This document shows positions 43,033 through 52,856 of a stretch of DNA of 64,000 nt, piece by piece. Each line of letters opens with the position of its first letter. Positions within the stretch are counted from its first letter, which is position 1. The stretch spans positions 291,001 to 355,000 of the forward strand of contig JBBBDQ010001688.1 of the NCBI GenBank assembly GCA_037127315.1. The letters are read 5' to 3'. The stretch is from Ascarosepion bandense. Lineage: Eukaryota > Mollusca > Cephalopoda > Sepiida > Sepiidae. The notes under the pieces are model-generated. The model was not told the DNA's origin, searched no databases, and saw only the letters and a program-made list of their open reading frames with translations. The position numbers and the translations under genes were made by a program.

Positions 43033-43720
43033 GTAGCAGTATAGCCCGGCTTTAAAACTAATCCATGGTCCTGGAGCTCAGACTCTTTGGACGTTAGCAC
43101 GAAAGTTCGAAAAGCAATAGTTGTTTCCAGTTAAAGCGAAACCGTAGACTGAAAGAAAAATGAATGGATGTAAGACAAATTTTGATTTCCTGGTATTGAT
43201 ATCAAATGAGTCTTTTCCGTTGTAAACTGAATTTTGAAAGCTAAATAAGTCTTCTGAGTAAATGGTATCATGGCTGAGGCTAAGAACTACAATTATACCT
43301 ACTTAGAGCCAAATCCGAAGCAAAAACTAAAATATAGGTTTGATAAACTGATTTTGATCAGACCCGGTATCTTGCCTTTTATATATATATATTACCGATT
43401 TTCTGCACTATTGTAAGAACTGCAACCTTGAAACTTCTGAATATCGTTTCTTATGTCTTTGTCTATGAGTGTATCAAATTTGATTAAAATTGGGCCACTC
43501 CTTATATAACCCGATTTTTTCGATTATCGATTTTCGATATTTATCTGGTGTACCTCGACACAAAACCTAGCTAAGAACACTCGCAGATGCTTATAGTACA
43601 ACTGTGTAAATTTGCAAGGAAATCGGTTCAGCCGTTTTGGAGTCTATAGGTAACGGATACACCCCCACACCCCCCCAACACACACACACACAGACAAAGT
43701 TCCATTTATAAATAAGTTTA
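43033..43720 (-). mobile_element. Helitron-like element, near complete
   Basis: Minus-strand copy with all blocks. The hairpin near the 3' end is partly deleted (AGCCCGGC joins directly to TTTAAAACTAATCC), so the terminal signal is damaged. Confidence 0.72.
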
Positions 43721-43734
43721 TATATATATATTCC

Positions 43735-44200
43735 TGATATTTTGTATTTCACTTTTTATTATTTGTTCAGTGGTTTGTAGATAGGTGTTGTCATTGTTTA
43801 AAAGAGATTCTAATTTTTCAGTGTAGACGTCTGTGCCCATTATAACTATACATCCACCTTTATCAGATTTGGTTTTAATGATATTTTTGTTCATGGATAA
43901 AATATTTAATGCCCGTATCTATCTCCTGGGTAGTGTAGTTATTGGTGAGGGTTGCTGCTAATATGCCACGAATGAAACCTTTTTCATAATCCGTGTGGTT
44001 AAAATTATGGTTTTTAGTTAAGGTGGTGATTGTATCGTATTTGTTTAGTCCTGTGGCAAATATAGGCCTACGCTTAAAGCTTCAGATTCAGTGGAAGATA
44101 GATTGTATTTGGAGATGTTTTGGGTGAGATTAGGAATACCAATCTCTTTCTATTCGCTGTTGGCGCGTAGATTTTAACGTTTAAGTTTTAAACGGTTTCG
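43735..44200 (-). pseudogene. Penelope-like element, region before the reverse transcriptase palm
   Basis: Minus strand: 'GFIRGILAATLTNNYTTQE', then 'KNIIKTKSDKGGCIVIMGTD', 'VYTEKLESLLNNDNTYLQTT' and 'EQIIKSEIQN'. The I-K-x-x-D-K-G-G word followed by a hydrophobic strand is the hallmark of the N-terminal part of Penelope-like reverse transcriptases (usual I-K-P-A-D-K-G-G). Two frames are needed, so it is inactive. The catalytic palm is not present downstream. Confidence 0.68.
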
Positions 44201-44394
44201 TTGATCGTTATTTACATGCGATAATGCCCGTCGCAAAATTTCAGCTTGAGAAATAAAGAGGAAGATTTTTAAACTTAACATTTTTCCAAGTGATGTGGCT
44301 TGGTGGTTAGTGAGTTTTTCTTCATGCTTCAGATTCTATGCAAATGTGAGGTGGTAGTCATAGATATGGATACTGTGTAGTATATTAAAGGTGC

Positions 44395-44765
44395 TTTTAA
44401 ATTGGCAACTGGGTCCCACCCATTCTCAGTTAGGTTAGCCAAATACAGACGACAATTCTACTCCTGCAGCTTCTTCTCGCTCCCATATTCTTGCTTTCCT
44501 GACGGCTACAACATCCAGAAATTTAAATGCAATGTCAATACTCATCAATTAACCACTTGACCCTGGCTCTTTCCCCACCCCGTAAATCCTTTCCTTCCTC
44601 TCCACCTTGAAGCTGTCATCACACCTGCATTCTCATCTTTCTATTGCTCCTTTCTAACTGCTTCGTATTCCTCTTCACTCTCTTCTAATTAATCTTTTTA
44701 CACTTATGTAGCCCCCTGCACATCAGTGGCATTTCCGCCTTGCTCGGGGTGAAATGATTAAAAAA
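44395..44765 (+). pseudogene. LINE-B C-terminus and 3' end
   Basis: 'LATGSHPFSVRLAKYRRQFY'-like start, 'PDGYNIQKFKCNVNTHQLTT', then the UTR and terminal block GTAGCCCCCTGCACATCAG, CCGCCTTGCTCGGGGTGAAA and an A-rich end at 44768. Confidence 0.78.
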
Positions 44766-44959
44766 TAAATTCCTTCGGTTATGTAGAAAATATCCAGATA
44801 GAAGTTTTCTTGTAAGTGAGAATGTAATGAAATTTCTGTCTCCTTGTGATGATTTCCATGTTCAGACAAAATGGGTTAAATATTTGGACCAGAAGATCGA
44901 CAAGATGAATAGAATAAATAAAGAACACGTGGGTCATGTGTTCTTCTACACGAATGCAC

Positions 44960-45390
44960 CCGTCTGGCCATTGACTGATGAACCCACTGGTGCCCCCTAA
45001 ATACGAATTTGAACGAGATACTAGATTAGCAACTAGATCCCAACCTTTAACAGTGAAACCTATAAAATGCAACCGTAACTTCCACTCCAACAGTTTCTTT
45101 CCTCGCACTTCCCGACTGTGGAATTCCCTTCCACATGATTGCTTCCCCGACGGCTACAATCTCCAGGAGTTTAAATGTAAGGTCAATAGACACCTCCTAA
45201 CACACTAACCTGCTCCTATTCTATCAAACGCTCTTCCCATCTGCCCAACCCTCATCCTCGGTATCCTTACTCATCTGTCACCTTCCTCCTGACATTCCCT
45301 ATGTCTAACCACTCCTTCTCTTTACCTTCCCCTATGTAGACCCATGTGCAATACTGGCAGTGGAAGACCCCATGGCACCTTAGTGAACCG
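44960..45390 (+). pseudogene. LINE-B C-terminus, separate insertion
   Basis: Frame 44978-45208: MNPLVPPKYEFERDTRLATR, SQPLTVKPIKCNRNFHSNSF, FPRTSRLWNSLPHDCFPDGY and NLQEFKCKVNRHLLTH. The UTR follows and the terminal block is degraded after GTAGACCCATGTGCAATAC. Confidence 0.82.
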
Positions 45391-45724
45391 TCTACTGCAT
45401 AAACCAATTGTTTTAGGTATCTCCACAGATAAAAATTCAAAAGATTGAACTTGTGGGAACTACGTATTCACATTTGATGGTTGATATCAGACTGTGTATC
45501 GCGAATAACGCGACTAAAATGTGCTGGGACCCAATCATGCAAAAACTATATGTGTCTTCGTATTAGCAGGGGTACACCTTCTCTCAAGCCTGGAAATGTG
45601 CTTGAAATAAAGTCCTGTAAACAGCCCCTGTAAGACGTACTGTAAGAACCTATGGACCTACCAGGCAGTCACCTACAATTCCTTTAATCCTAAACTGATG
45701 CTGCTGTTTAGCCTGTATTGTAAA
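45391..45724. other. No recognised feature
   Basis: No motif could be matched in any frame. Confidence 0.3.
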
Positions 45725-46880
45725 GCGTAGGGATGTGGTTAATTTTCTTTTGTTCGGCCTTGTGTCATACTTAACCGAATTCCCTACAGCTTAAAAGTTT
45801 TATGCAGAATTATCATCAGAAGGTTGGTTGTCGGCAGGTTGGAATATGTGGAATTGTTTGGAATAAGGTAAGAAGAATAAAATATATATTTTGCATTTTA
45901 AAATAGAAATTTATTAAAAGGAGAAATAACAAGAATTCGTAGAAATTAATGTTCAATTAGAATTTTTTTTTTAATCATATCACCCCCGAGCAAGGCAGTA
46001 ACGCCACTGAAGCGCAGGGGGCTACGTAGGAGTGAAAAGATTGGAAAAGAGAAAGCCGGAGACCACATCCTAAACAGGGAACAAGGGATGAGCCTCTTCA
46101 CCTGTTCAATAGACGTGGGTGGAGTGTGAATCGGGCGATAGTTTAATCTATCTACTCCAATTGAAAAAAAAGAAGAAAAGAGTGAAATGATTGGAAAAGA
46201 GAAAGCCGGAAACCACATCCTAAACAAGGAACAAGGGATGAGCTTCTTCACCTGTTCAAGAGACGTGGGTGGAGTGTGAACCGGGTGATAGTTTAATCTA
46301 TCTACTCCAATTGAAAAAAAAAAGAAAAGAGTGAAAAGATTGGAAAAGAGATAACCGGAAACCACATCCTAAACAAGGAACAAGGGATGAGCTTCTTCAC
46401 CTGTTCAAGAGACGTGGGTGGAGTGTGAACCGGGCGATAGTTTAGTCTATCTACTCCAATATATATATATATGCTATAGTCATCCGCAAAATGTTAAGAC
46501 CATCAAGAGTTTGTACAATATGTTCGTAGTAGTAATTGTTGAAATAAAGAGAAAGTGACAGAGGACAATGTCCGAGCCGCTTGAAGTTGATGCTACATTT
46601 TTAGATGTTTGTCTCTCTTTCGCTGCTCCCATCTCTGACTGCTGGACTGACGTTGATGAAGTCCATTTATTATAATCTAGATATTTTCGCACTTACACGC
46701 TAAGTCCTTTTGGTCTTGCAAGTCTCTCCCATTCATCAAAAATCATTTTAACACCTACTTGCAAAATCTGGTTTCGACTTTTTCTTTAAGTAGATGGTCA
46801 ATCCCTTTTCTACTTGGGAAAAACCAGGATTTCACACGTCGTTGTAAATTTTTTGTAAAAGTGTGACAGAGTTGATTTTA
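45725..46880 (+). repeat. Repeat D, copy 5, split by a LINE-B-tail array
   Basis: Left part 45725-45960 (GGCCTTGTGTCATACTTAAC, ATCATCAGAAGGTTGGTTG, TTAATGTTCAATTAG). Right part 46490-46880 (AAAATGTTAAGACCATCAAG, TCTGCTGCTCCCATCT-like words, AGATGGTCAATCCCTTTTCTA, ATTTTTTGTAAAAGTG), in the same order as the uninterrupted copy at 8427-9300. Confidence 0.68.
45962..46468 (-). mobile_element. LINE-B-tail retroposon with three modules
   Basis: Minus strand: three nearly identical modules (46350-46460, 46200-46345, 46035-46190), then the terminal block GTAGCCCCCTGCGCTTCAG, TACTGCCTTGCTCGGGGGTG and an A-run. A 139-residue frame across it is repetitive for this reason alone. It is inserted into repeat D. 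Confidence 0.82.
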
Positions 46881-46949
46881 ATTACTTTCTTATCCGCTAC
46901 AGTTGTACCAAGACTAAATAAGACTAAAAGACAAACAACGGATTGGTGG

Positions 46950-47385
46950 TTTGTTCAATAAACCATCAAAAATTCTACTGTAGTGAATGATGAGAGGGTG
47001 AAAAATCCTTCACAGTTTGCAAATGATATGGATAAAAGAGCTTCCTCTGAAGTTCCCTCCATGCAGTATTAGGAGATGTAAGACATGCTAGGGCCACTTT
47101 ATGTATGATAACACCAAGATCATCCCCAAGAGTCTATGGAATGTGTTCTTCATGGTCAGGCTTACGAGCGGATCTCGGTCTTCCATAATTTGTGGTGCCA
47201 CTGATTCTGTCTAAGAAATGCAACGATAAACAGTAGCATAGATTGAATGACTCGGCTGTCTTCTGTCTGGAAACTTAATCTGAGACAGCCGTGCAGCCCC
47301 ACGTCCATAACCATTCGCGTGGCCGTATGCAAAATCGTGTCGACCTGTTCACGACATGAATATACTGCTATTGTCAAACGAAACA
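46950..47385 (-). pseudogene. DUF4817-like / helix-turn-helix transposase N-terminus
   Basis: Minus strand, several frames: 'GAARLSQIKFPDRRQPSHS', 'ESVAPQIMEDR' then 'RSARKPDHEEHI', then 'ALACLTSPNTAWRELQRKLF' and 'YPYHLQTVKDFSPSHHSLQ'. The series (...FPDRR.PS..., TGSVAPQ, GRPRS.R.P..EE, LG.S..T.WR.L...L.PYHLQ.VQ) is the N-terminal pattern of a transposase-like family best known from arthropods. Here G and R of the GRPR hook are lost. The catalytic part is absent. Confidence 0.6.
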
Positions 47386-47387
47386 CT

Positions 47388-48240
47388 TTTTCTTCTATGT
47401 GCCATATGATTTGAGAACGTATGCGATCAAGGCCTTTCACGTTTCCCTATTCTTGGTGGCCCTTAGCACTCTTTCTTCTGTCACTCTACCCAAACCCCGC
47501 TCTGTCATCCACTTGCTCAAGCCCGTCAAGTATATTACCCGCTGCTTTCCCTTGTCTCTTTTTCACTCTGATTTGTGAGTATCAGATTATCCAAGCTCTC
47601 TTTCTTCATTACATGACCCAAAAAATTTAGCTGTCTTTTCCCGATGTTCAGTATTAATTTCTTTTTTGTTTCTATCCTTTCAAAAATCTCACCATTTTAT
47701 TTGGTGCCAGTAGAGGGTCTTGATAATTCTAACGTCTTTTCCAAATATGTTGAGGTTTCTGAGAATTTCTATCAATTCTATGTAGCGTACTTTGTTGAAT
47801 ACCTTTGCATAGTCTATAAAACATAGATACACGTCTTTTTTTTATTTGTATTGCCCTTTCTGGTAATATCCTAAACAAAATATTCTGTTTTTGTTCCTGT
47901 TCCTTGACAAAAAAAAGCACAATTCTTGTTTTATCTCTCGCTAGATTCTGCTTCACGCTTTATTCATCAGGAATCAGATGAGTTTTGCTATATGGTTCAT
48001 TAAATTGATTGTTCATTGGCGTTCGCATTCGTTTGTAACTGGCTTCTTAGGAAGAGTTACGAAAATTGATCTGCCTAAGTCGTTTGGTATTATACCACTG
48101 TTGTAGAAATATTTCTGTCATATTCTCTAAGTAGTCTGGTACAGTTACTTTATTTCCGTTCAGTTTGGCTATTGCAGCTTCCACTTCGGATTTTAATATT
48201 TCAGGTTCGTCAGCAACTTCGTTTATTATCGGTTACTCTC
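47388..48240 (-). pseudogene. LINE-A reverse transcriptase fragments and 3' end
   Basis: Minus strand. 48230-48100 reads 'NEVADEPEILKSEVEAAIA' and 'KLNGNKVTVPDYLENMTEIF'. 47830-47700 reads 'CFIDYAKVFNKVRYIELIE' and 'ILRNLNIFGKDVRIIKTLY', which is palm motif A (F-I-D-Y-x-K-A-F-D, aspartate replaced by N). 47700-47430 holds the C-terminal GLENLI-type region and 3' end words. Pieces in between are deleted or frameshifted. Confidence 0.8.
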
Positions 48241-48297
48241 TCTCATCGTGGACGTGATCTTTTGTATATTCTTCTCATCGCTCACAGTAGTAAGTAA

Positions 48298-48645
48298 CAT
48301 CGTTGAGCAGCCACGCCTGGCTCGTCTTGGCCTTGTGTGTAGGAGCGGAGTCCTGTTGGAAGACGTAGGGGCTTCCAGTGACGATCTCGTCCAGCTAGGG
48401 CTTCAACACACTCCTCAACACCTCCTGGTAGATCTCAGCGGTGACTCTCAGGCCCCTTTGAAAGACGAAAAGAGGCATGACATCCCCGTCGTTGAAGATG
48501 ACGCCAAGAACTATGACGAAGGAGGGAAACTTCGTATGCTTCACGACGGGAACCTACTCGATGTCTTTGAAGATCCAACTGTCGTTCTGCCTGTTGCTCG
48601 ACTGCTGCTGGATGAAATTCTTTTCACCGGAGAAGAACCTCAGCA
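48298..48645 (-). pseudogene. Mariner-type transposase catalytic middle, inverted segment
   Basis: Minus strand: 'RFFSGEKNFIQQQSSNRQ', 'NDSWIFKDIE', 'VPVVKHTKFPPSFIVLGVIF', 'NDGDVMPLFVFQRGLRVTAE', 'IYQEVLRSVLKP' then a stop, 'LDEIVTGSPYVFQQDSAP' and 'THKAKTSQAWLLNDV'. The first catalytic aspartate (usual SDEKNF) is G (SGEKNF). The second (QQDSAP) is intact. The third is missing because the protein continues on the other strand. It is more GC-rich than its neighbours and so comparatively recent. Confidence 0.88.
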
Positions 48646-48820
48646 CTGGTCGCCGGACAAGACCAACAAGCACGCCCACAACACGGCCGATTCTCTGAAA
48701 GCTGCCATCGTGGAGGTGTTCGCCGTTATGGACAAGAACATAGTCGCCAAAGCGTGTGACACATTTCGCACCCGCTTTGTGATGGTCCTCAACAGCGGCG
48801 GCGGTTACATTAAAAAATAA
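48646..48820 (+). pseudogene. Mariner-type transposase C-terminus, opposite strand
   Basis: Plus strand: 'SPDKTNKHAHNTADSLKAA', 'IVEVFAVMDKNIVAKACDTF' and 'RTRFVMVLNSGGGYIKK-stop'. This is the conserved end of the same transposase (…NKH.HNT..SLKAAI…GGYI). It should follow the middle part on one strand. It instead stands head to head with it, so an inversion separated the two. The 190-codon plus frame that spans both (48248-48820) is real only in its last quarter. Confidence 0.87.
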
Positions 48821-49243
48821 TGTAGTATGGTACTCTAACAGTTGCTAAAAAACTGTCGGGTCTCTGCATATAAAACTTTTGTTTTTATTGCCTATTTCGT
48901 TTTCTTTTTGTAAAGTGTCGGATTTTTCTACAACTCCTTGTATATATTGTCTGAACAGAACAGACTGCAAATGATTAACTAAATGAAAGATGTTAAGTAT
49001 ATGCAATGTCTACTTGTTTCAGAGTCCGCCAGACTGCTACACGGCTAGTCAAACCATATTGCAAACTTCTGCTCAGGCAGTGTTTCCAGTCTTAAACAGT
49101 TTCTAGATGAAAGCGCATTTTTTTTTCTTAATCAACTGTTTAAAAAATACCAAAGGCCTCAAACCCTCTGTCACGATGTCTTCTGTCCCTTTCTCAACGT
49201 AACCAACGACAGGCCCAGGACCGTTATGTTTAATCAATTTCAG
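48821..49243. other. No recognised feature
   Basis: AT-rich DNA after the transposase stop. Mariner terminal repeats were looked for and not found. Confidence 0.3.
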
Positions 49244-49309
49244 CACACACACACACAGACACACACACACACACACAGACACAAACACACACACACACAC
49301 ACACACACT

Positions 49310-49342
<33 letters not shown>
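49244..49342. repeat. (CA)n(TA)n microsatellite
   Basis: Interrupted CA repeats for about 80 bp, then (TA)n. Open frames here are repeat-derived. Confidence 0.95.
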
Positions 49343-49343
<1 letters not shown>

Positions 49344-49389
49344 GGAAAAACTACTAAAAAGTTGTAAGTTTAAAAATGTATTTTTTTAC

Positions 49390-49590
49390 AGTATTTATTT
49401 ATTTATTTAATTTTTAATCAAATCACCCCAAGCAAGGCGAAAACAGGGGGTTACGTAAGAGTGAAAATATTGGAAAAGAGATAACCGGAAACCACATCCT
49501 AAACAGGAAACAAGGGATGAGCCTCTTCACCTGTTCAATAGACGTGGGTGGAGTGTGAACCGGGCGATAGTTTAGTCTATCTAATTCTAT
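49390..49590 (-). mobile_element. LINE-B-tail retroposon, one module
   Basis: Plus-strand view: A/T-rich end, CACCCCAAGCAAGGCGAAAA, GGGGGTTACGTAAGAG, GGAAACCACATCCTAAACAG, AATAGACGTGGGTGGAGTG and GCGATAGTTTAGTCTATC. It is a single-module version of the family at 28705. Confidence 0.82.
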
Positions 49591-49614
49591 TATATATCTA
49601 ATTCTATTATATAT

Positions 49615-50041
49615 ATATTTGATATTTCAGACCGACTTCGGCCTTTTATCAGAAACAAATGATTTTAAAATTTAAACGCGAGAGCGTTCATCGAGAGATG
49701 TTTACATCACGTGACGGAGAAAGCGATAGAGTTTTTTCATATTTGTAAACGTAAACCTATCTCTAATCATACTTTTAAATGTTGTTTTCAAGAAAAAAAT
49801 TTTAAGTGTATCTAAAAATTGTTTAACTATTGAAATATTTATAAAGATTCAAAACACCTAAGTTTCTATTTAACCCTAGCCTATATGTATTTAATTTTAA
49901 AATCCAGTATTTTTCTTTCTTTCTAAAATCAGAATCTATCAGGAAACATTTGCAGTTTTCTAATGTGCGTCCTGGTTGATTGAAGTGTTGGGCTATAGTT
50001 TTTCCTATACATATTAAGACAGTATACGTGGATCATCATTA
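49615..50041 (-). pseudogene. Penelope-like element, GIY-YIG C-terminus and 3' end
   Basis: Minus strand: IAQHFNQPGRTLENCKCFLI, DSDFRKKEKYWILKLNTYRL and GLNRNLG (about 50000-49870). The H-F-N-x-x-G-H...E-x-x-W-I-x-K-L-x-T...G-L-N series is the end of the GIY-YIG endonuclease domain that distinguishes Penelope-like elements. The 3' flank is AT-rich and ends in a hammerhead-like motif at 49621-49655. The reverse transcriptase is missing upstream, where a (TA)n run begins. Confidence 0.78.
49621..49655 (-). ncRNA. Hammerhead-ribozyme-like motif
   Basis: Minus strand CTGATAA, then hairpin AGGCCG-AAGT-CGGTCT, then GAAATATC. This fits CUGANGA / stem II / GAAA with one change (G to A in the first box). 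Stem II has six pairs, one of them G-U. It lies at the 3' side of a Penelope GIY-YIG remnant, as in other Penelope elements. Confidence 0.62.
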
Positions 50042-50043
50042 TG

Positions 50044-50088
<45 letters not shown>

Positions 50089-50165
50089 TAGTTTCTTATA
50101 TATTTCATAATCCGACCTTTTGCCACCACCCACATAAAATATAATTTGGTCAGATTTGGTGAAGT

Positions 50166-50210
<45 letters not shown>
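50041..50210. repeat. Two (TA)n microsatellites
   Basis: Runs at 50044-50085 and 50168-50207, separated by about 80 bp of unrecognised sequence. Confidence 0.95.
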
Positions 50211-50844
50211 TATACTAGTGTATGTGTGTGTTTGTGTGTAGGAAGACTGAAACAGATTAAGAATTTTTAATTTGATTCTCTTCATGGTAAGATCTTGCTC
50301 AGAAAGATTGAGAAATTTATCCTCGGTCGTGTAGCCGGCGTCGAACGATGAAAAATGGCTGCCCAGAAGACTTTATCAACTAAAACAGACGATCAAATTG
50401 CAAACAAACAAAAGCTAAAAGAAAAGGAACGAACCAATGATACTGTCAAAAGACAAAGTCTCAAATTGCAGAACAGAGAAAATCATTTCAGTTATTTTAA
50501 TTCCTACCTCCTTAGGGTAAGCATTATTTCTGTCAGAGCAACGATCGCCTTACCCGTCATGAATTGCAGAATCAATAAATAAAAAGTTTTTAAAACAAAT
50601 TAGTTTTGATTTCAAACAAATTTTGATCAGATATTTTTGGAACAAGGGATCTTTAATTTAAATCAAATTTACTGTTATTGGTACATGATATTCAGTCCTT
50701 TCTTGAGAAGTCTGTCTGGTAAAGGAGTCTCAAATTCTAGAATTAACTTTTAAGAATTCTGAACATAAAATCTTTGTTTTTTTCTAAAATTATTTTAGTT
50801 TTTGAAATAAAACAAATTGTTTTTCCTCGAAGCGGAATTCTTTT
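50211..50844. other. No recognised feature
   Basis: A lysine-rich 75-residue frame (50355-50582) has no matchable motif. It is not called as a gene. Confidence 0.35.
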
Positions 50845-51089
50845 TTTATAATTATATCACCCCAAGTAAAGCAGTTTTTGCTGCCATTGTTTTGCAAAGA
50901 GTTACATAGAAGAAAAGGTATGAGAAAGAGTAACAGGTTATAGGGAATGTCAGGAAGTAGGTAAGAGAAGGATGAGAATACTAATGAGAGTGAAGTGGAT
51001 TGAGAAATGAGTATGCGACGATTCAGGTTAGTGAGATAGGAGATGACTATTGACTTAACATTTAAATTCTTGGAGATTGTAACTGTCGG

Positions 51090-51142
<53 letters not shown>

Positions 51143-51315
51143 TTCTTTAATAATCATATCGCCTCAAACAAGGCATTTTACTGCCACTGTTTTGCAAGGG
51201 GTTACATAGGAGGAAAGTTATGAAAAAAGAGTGACAGGTTATAGGGGGTGTTAGGAAGTGGGTAAGAGAAGGATGAGAATAATGATGAGAGTGGAGTGGA
51301 CGGAGAAAGGAGCAT

Positions 51316-51346
<31 letters not shown>

Positions 51347-51442
51347 AGGATGCAGTTTAGTGAGATAGGAGATGACTATTGACTTTACATTTAGATTCTT
51401 GGAGATTTTAGCTGTCTATCTATCTAGACTATCTATCTATCG

Positions 51443-51485
<43 letters not shown>

Positions 51486-51500
51486 AGTCTTGCCTCTTCA

Positions 51501-51538
<38 letters not shown>

Positions 51539-52050
51539 ATTTTTTTTATTAATCATATCGCTCCAACCAAGGCAGTTTACTGCCACTGTTTTGTAGAGGC
51601 TTACATTGGAGGACATTTATGAGAAAGAGTGACAGTTTATAGGGGGTGTCATGAGAGTGGAGTGGACAGAGAAAGGAGCATGAAAGAGAGGATTCAGGTT
51701 AGTGAGATAGGAGATGACTATTGTCTTTACATTTAAATTCTTGGAGATTGTAGCTGTCGGAGAAGCACGTAAATGAAAGGCAATTCCACAGACGGGAAGT
51801 TCATGAAAAGAAGCTGCTGGAATAGAATTTGCGTTTACATTTTATTGGTTTCACAGTAAACGGGCGTAACTTTGTTGCTAATCTTGTGGGTCGAGTAAAT
51901 TTATATATAGGAGGCACCAGTGAGCTAAGTTCATCGGAGCAGAAGCCGTGAAAGTATTTGTAGAAGAGACTCAGGGAAGCCACATTGCGTCGAGGAGAAA
52001 GTGACTGTATTTGAGCTGCCAAGTTGGGTTCTATTCAGCTAACAAATGCT
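50845..52050 (-). pseudogene. LINE-B C-terminus with three 3' UTR copies and (CTAT)n
   Basis: In minus-strand order: coding end 52022-51760 (MAAQIQSLSPRRNVASLSLF, YKYFHGFCSDELSSLVPPIY, RLATKLRPFTVKPIKCKRKF). Then UTR copy 1 (51760-51545), (CTAT)n at 51501-51537 and 51416-51485, UTR copy 2 (51415-51141), (CTAT)n at 51092-51141, and UTR copy 3 (51090-50845). Each UTR copy ends with its own version of the terminal block. The layout is the same as at 27940-28690, so it is a subfamily trait. The (GA)n run at 51317-51342 is a further simple repeat. Confidence 0.85.
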
Positions 52051-52856
52051 TTATCGTGGGTGGGGTAAACAAGTCTAAAGGGGTTTAGATCTATATAAAA
52101 TATTAGAGTGTGAGATCAGAATTGAAATTGCTAACCCTTTACACCAGACACTAAGGGAGCCAAGTAAACCAAGGAGATGAAGCCGAAACTCACGCCTCTG
52201 AGTGGATAAGGGCTTTGTCTTGCCATCGGCATGCAGATGTTGGAATAGTTTTGTTTTAATATACGTGGTTATTAGAAACAAACGCTTCAGTCAGCGAGGG
52301 AAGTGTTTCACACATCGCTGACAGTAATGTAATGTCCACGTACCAGACCTGGATGAATGGTTTCGTATGATAAACTAACAGAAAGTAAAACATTGGTGGG
52401 AATAAAATATTCACTTATAAAACCTAAAGTTTAATCAGTAGCCCCCACTTAACTAAAATATCACGCGTAAACACAAGAACATTTTAGGTAATACAAGTTA
52501 GTGAGCTACTGTTAAAATGTTTACAATGAATTTGGTGTATAATATAAATGAACGCGAATTTGGTCGGAAGATAACATTATGAGGATAATGTAAAGATTAT
52601 GGAAATAAGGATTTACACTTTAGTTGAAGATTTTTGTATTCTAGGAATCACTCAGGTGATTTTTTTTGTTTTTGTTTTTTTACATTAAGTGGCAGTTCTT
52701 GTAAAAGATCTGTATAATTGGAACTTTTATCCAGCAGAAATATTACCTATCAGCTTCGTTGCTGAGAAAAAAAAATTCTTCGCTCTTCCAATTTGTTATT
52801 CAAATGAGCCAACTGCTCACTGTAGAATTAGTACATTAAAAGTTTTTCTATGTTCC
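52051..52856. other. No recognised feature
   Basis: Short unrecognised frames on both strands (52075-52281 minus; 52689-52883 plus). Confidence 0.35.

Noticed and set aside
45946..46365. 139-residue repetitive frame 'LNYHPVHTPPTS...' as a repeat protein
   Set aside because: It is the antisense or non-coding tail module of a retroposon repeated three times. The same words recur at 28600, 32849 and 57757 in different frames.
48248..48820. A 190-codon plus-strand open frame as a new gene
   Set aside because: Only the last quarter is in sense (transposase C-terminus). The rest is the antisense of a transposase fragment, as shown by the clear minus-strand reading with QQDSAP.
51092..51540. (CTAT)n stretches with regular spacing as a CRISPR-like array
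   Set aside because: They are tetranucleotide microsatellites between LINE 3' UTR copies. There are no unique spacers of constant length.
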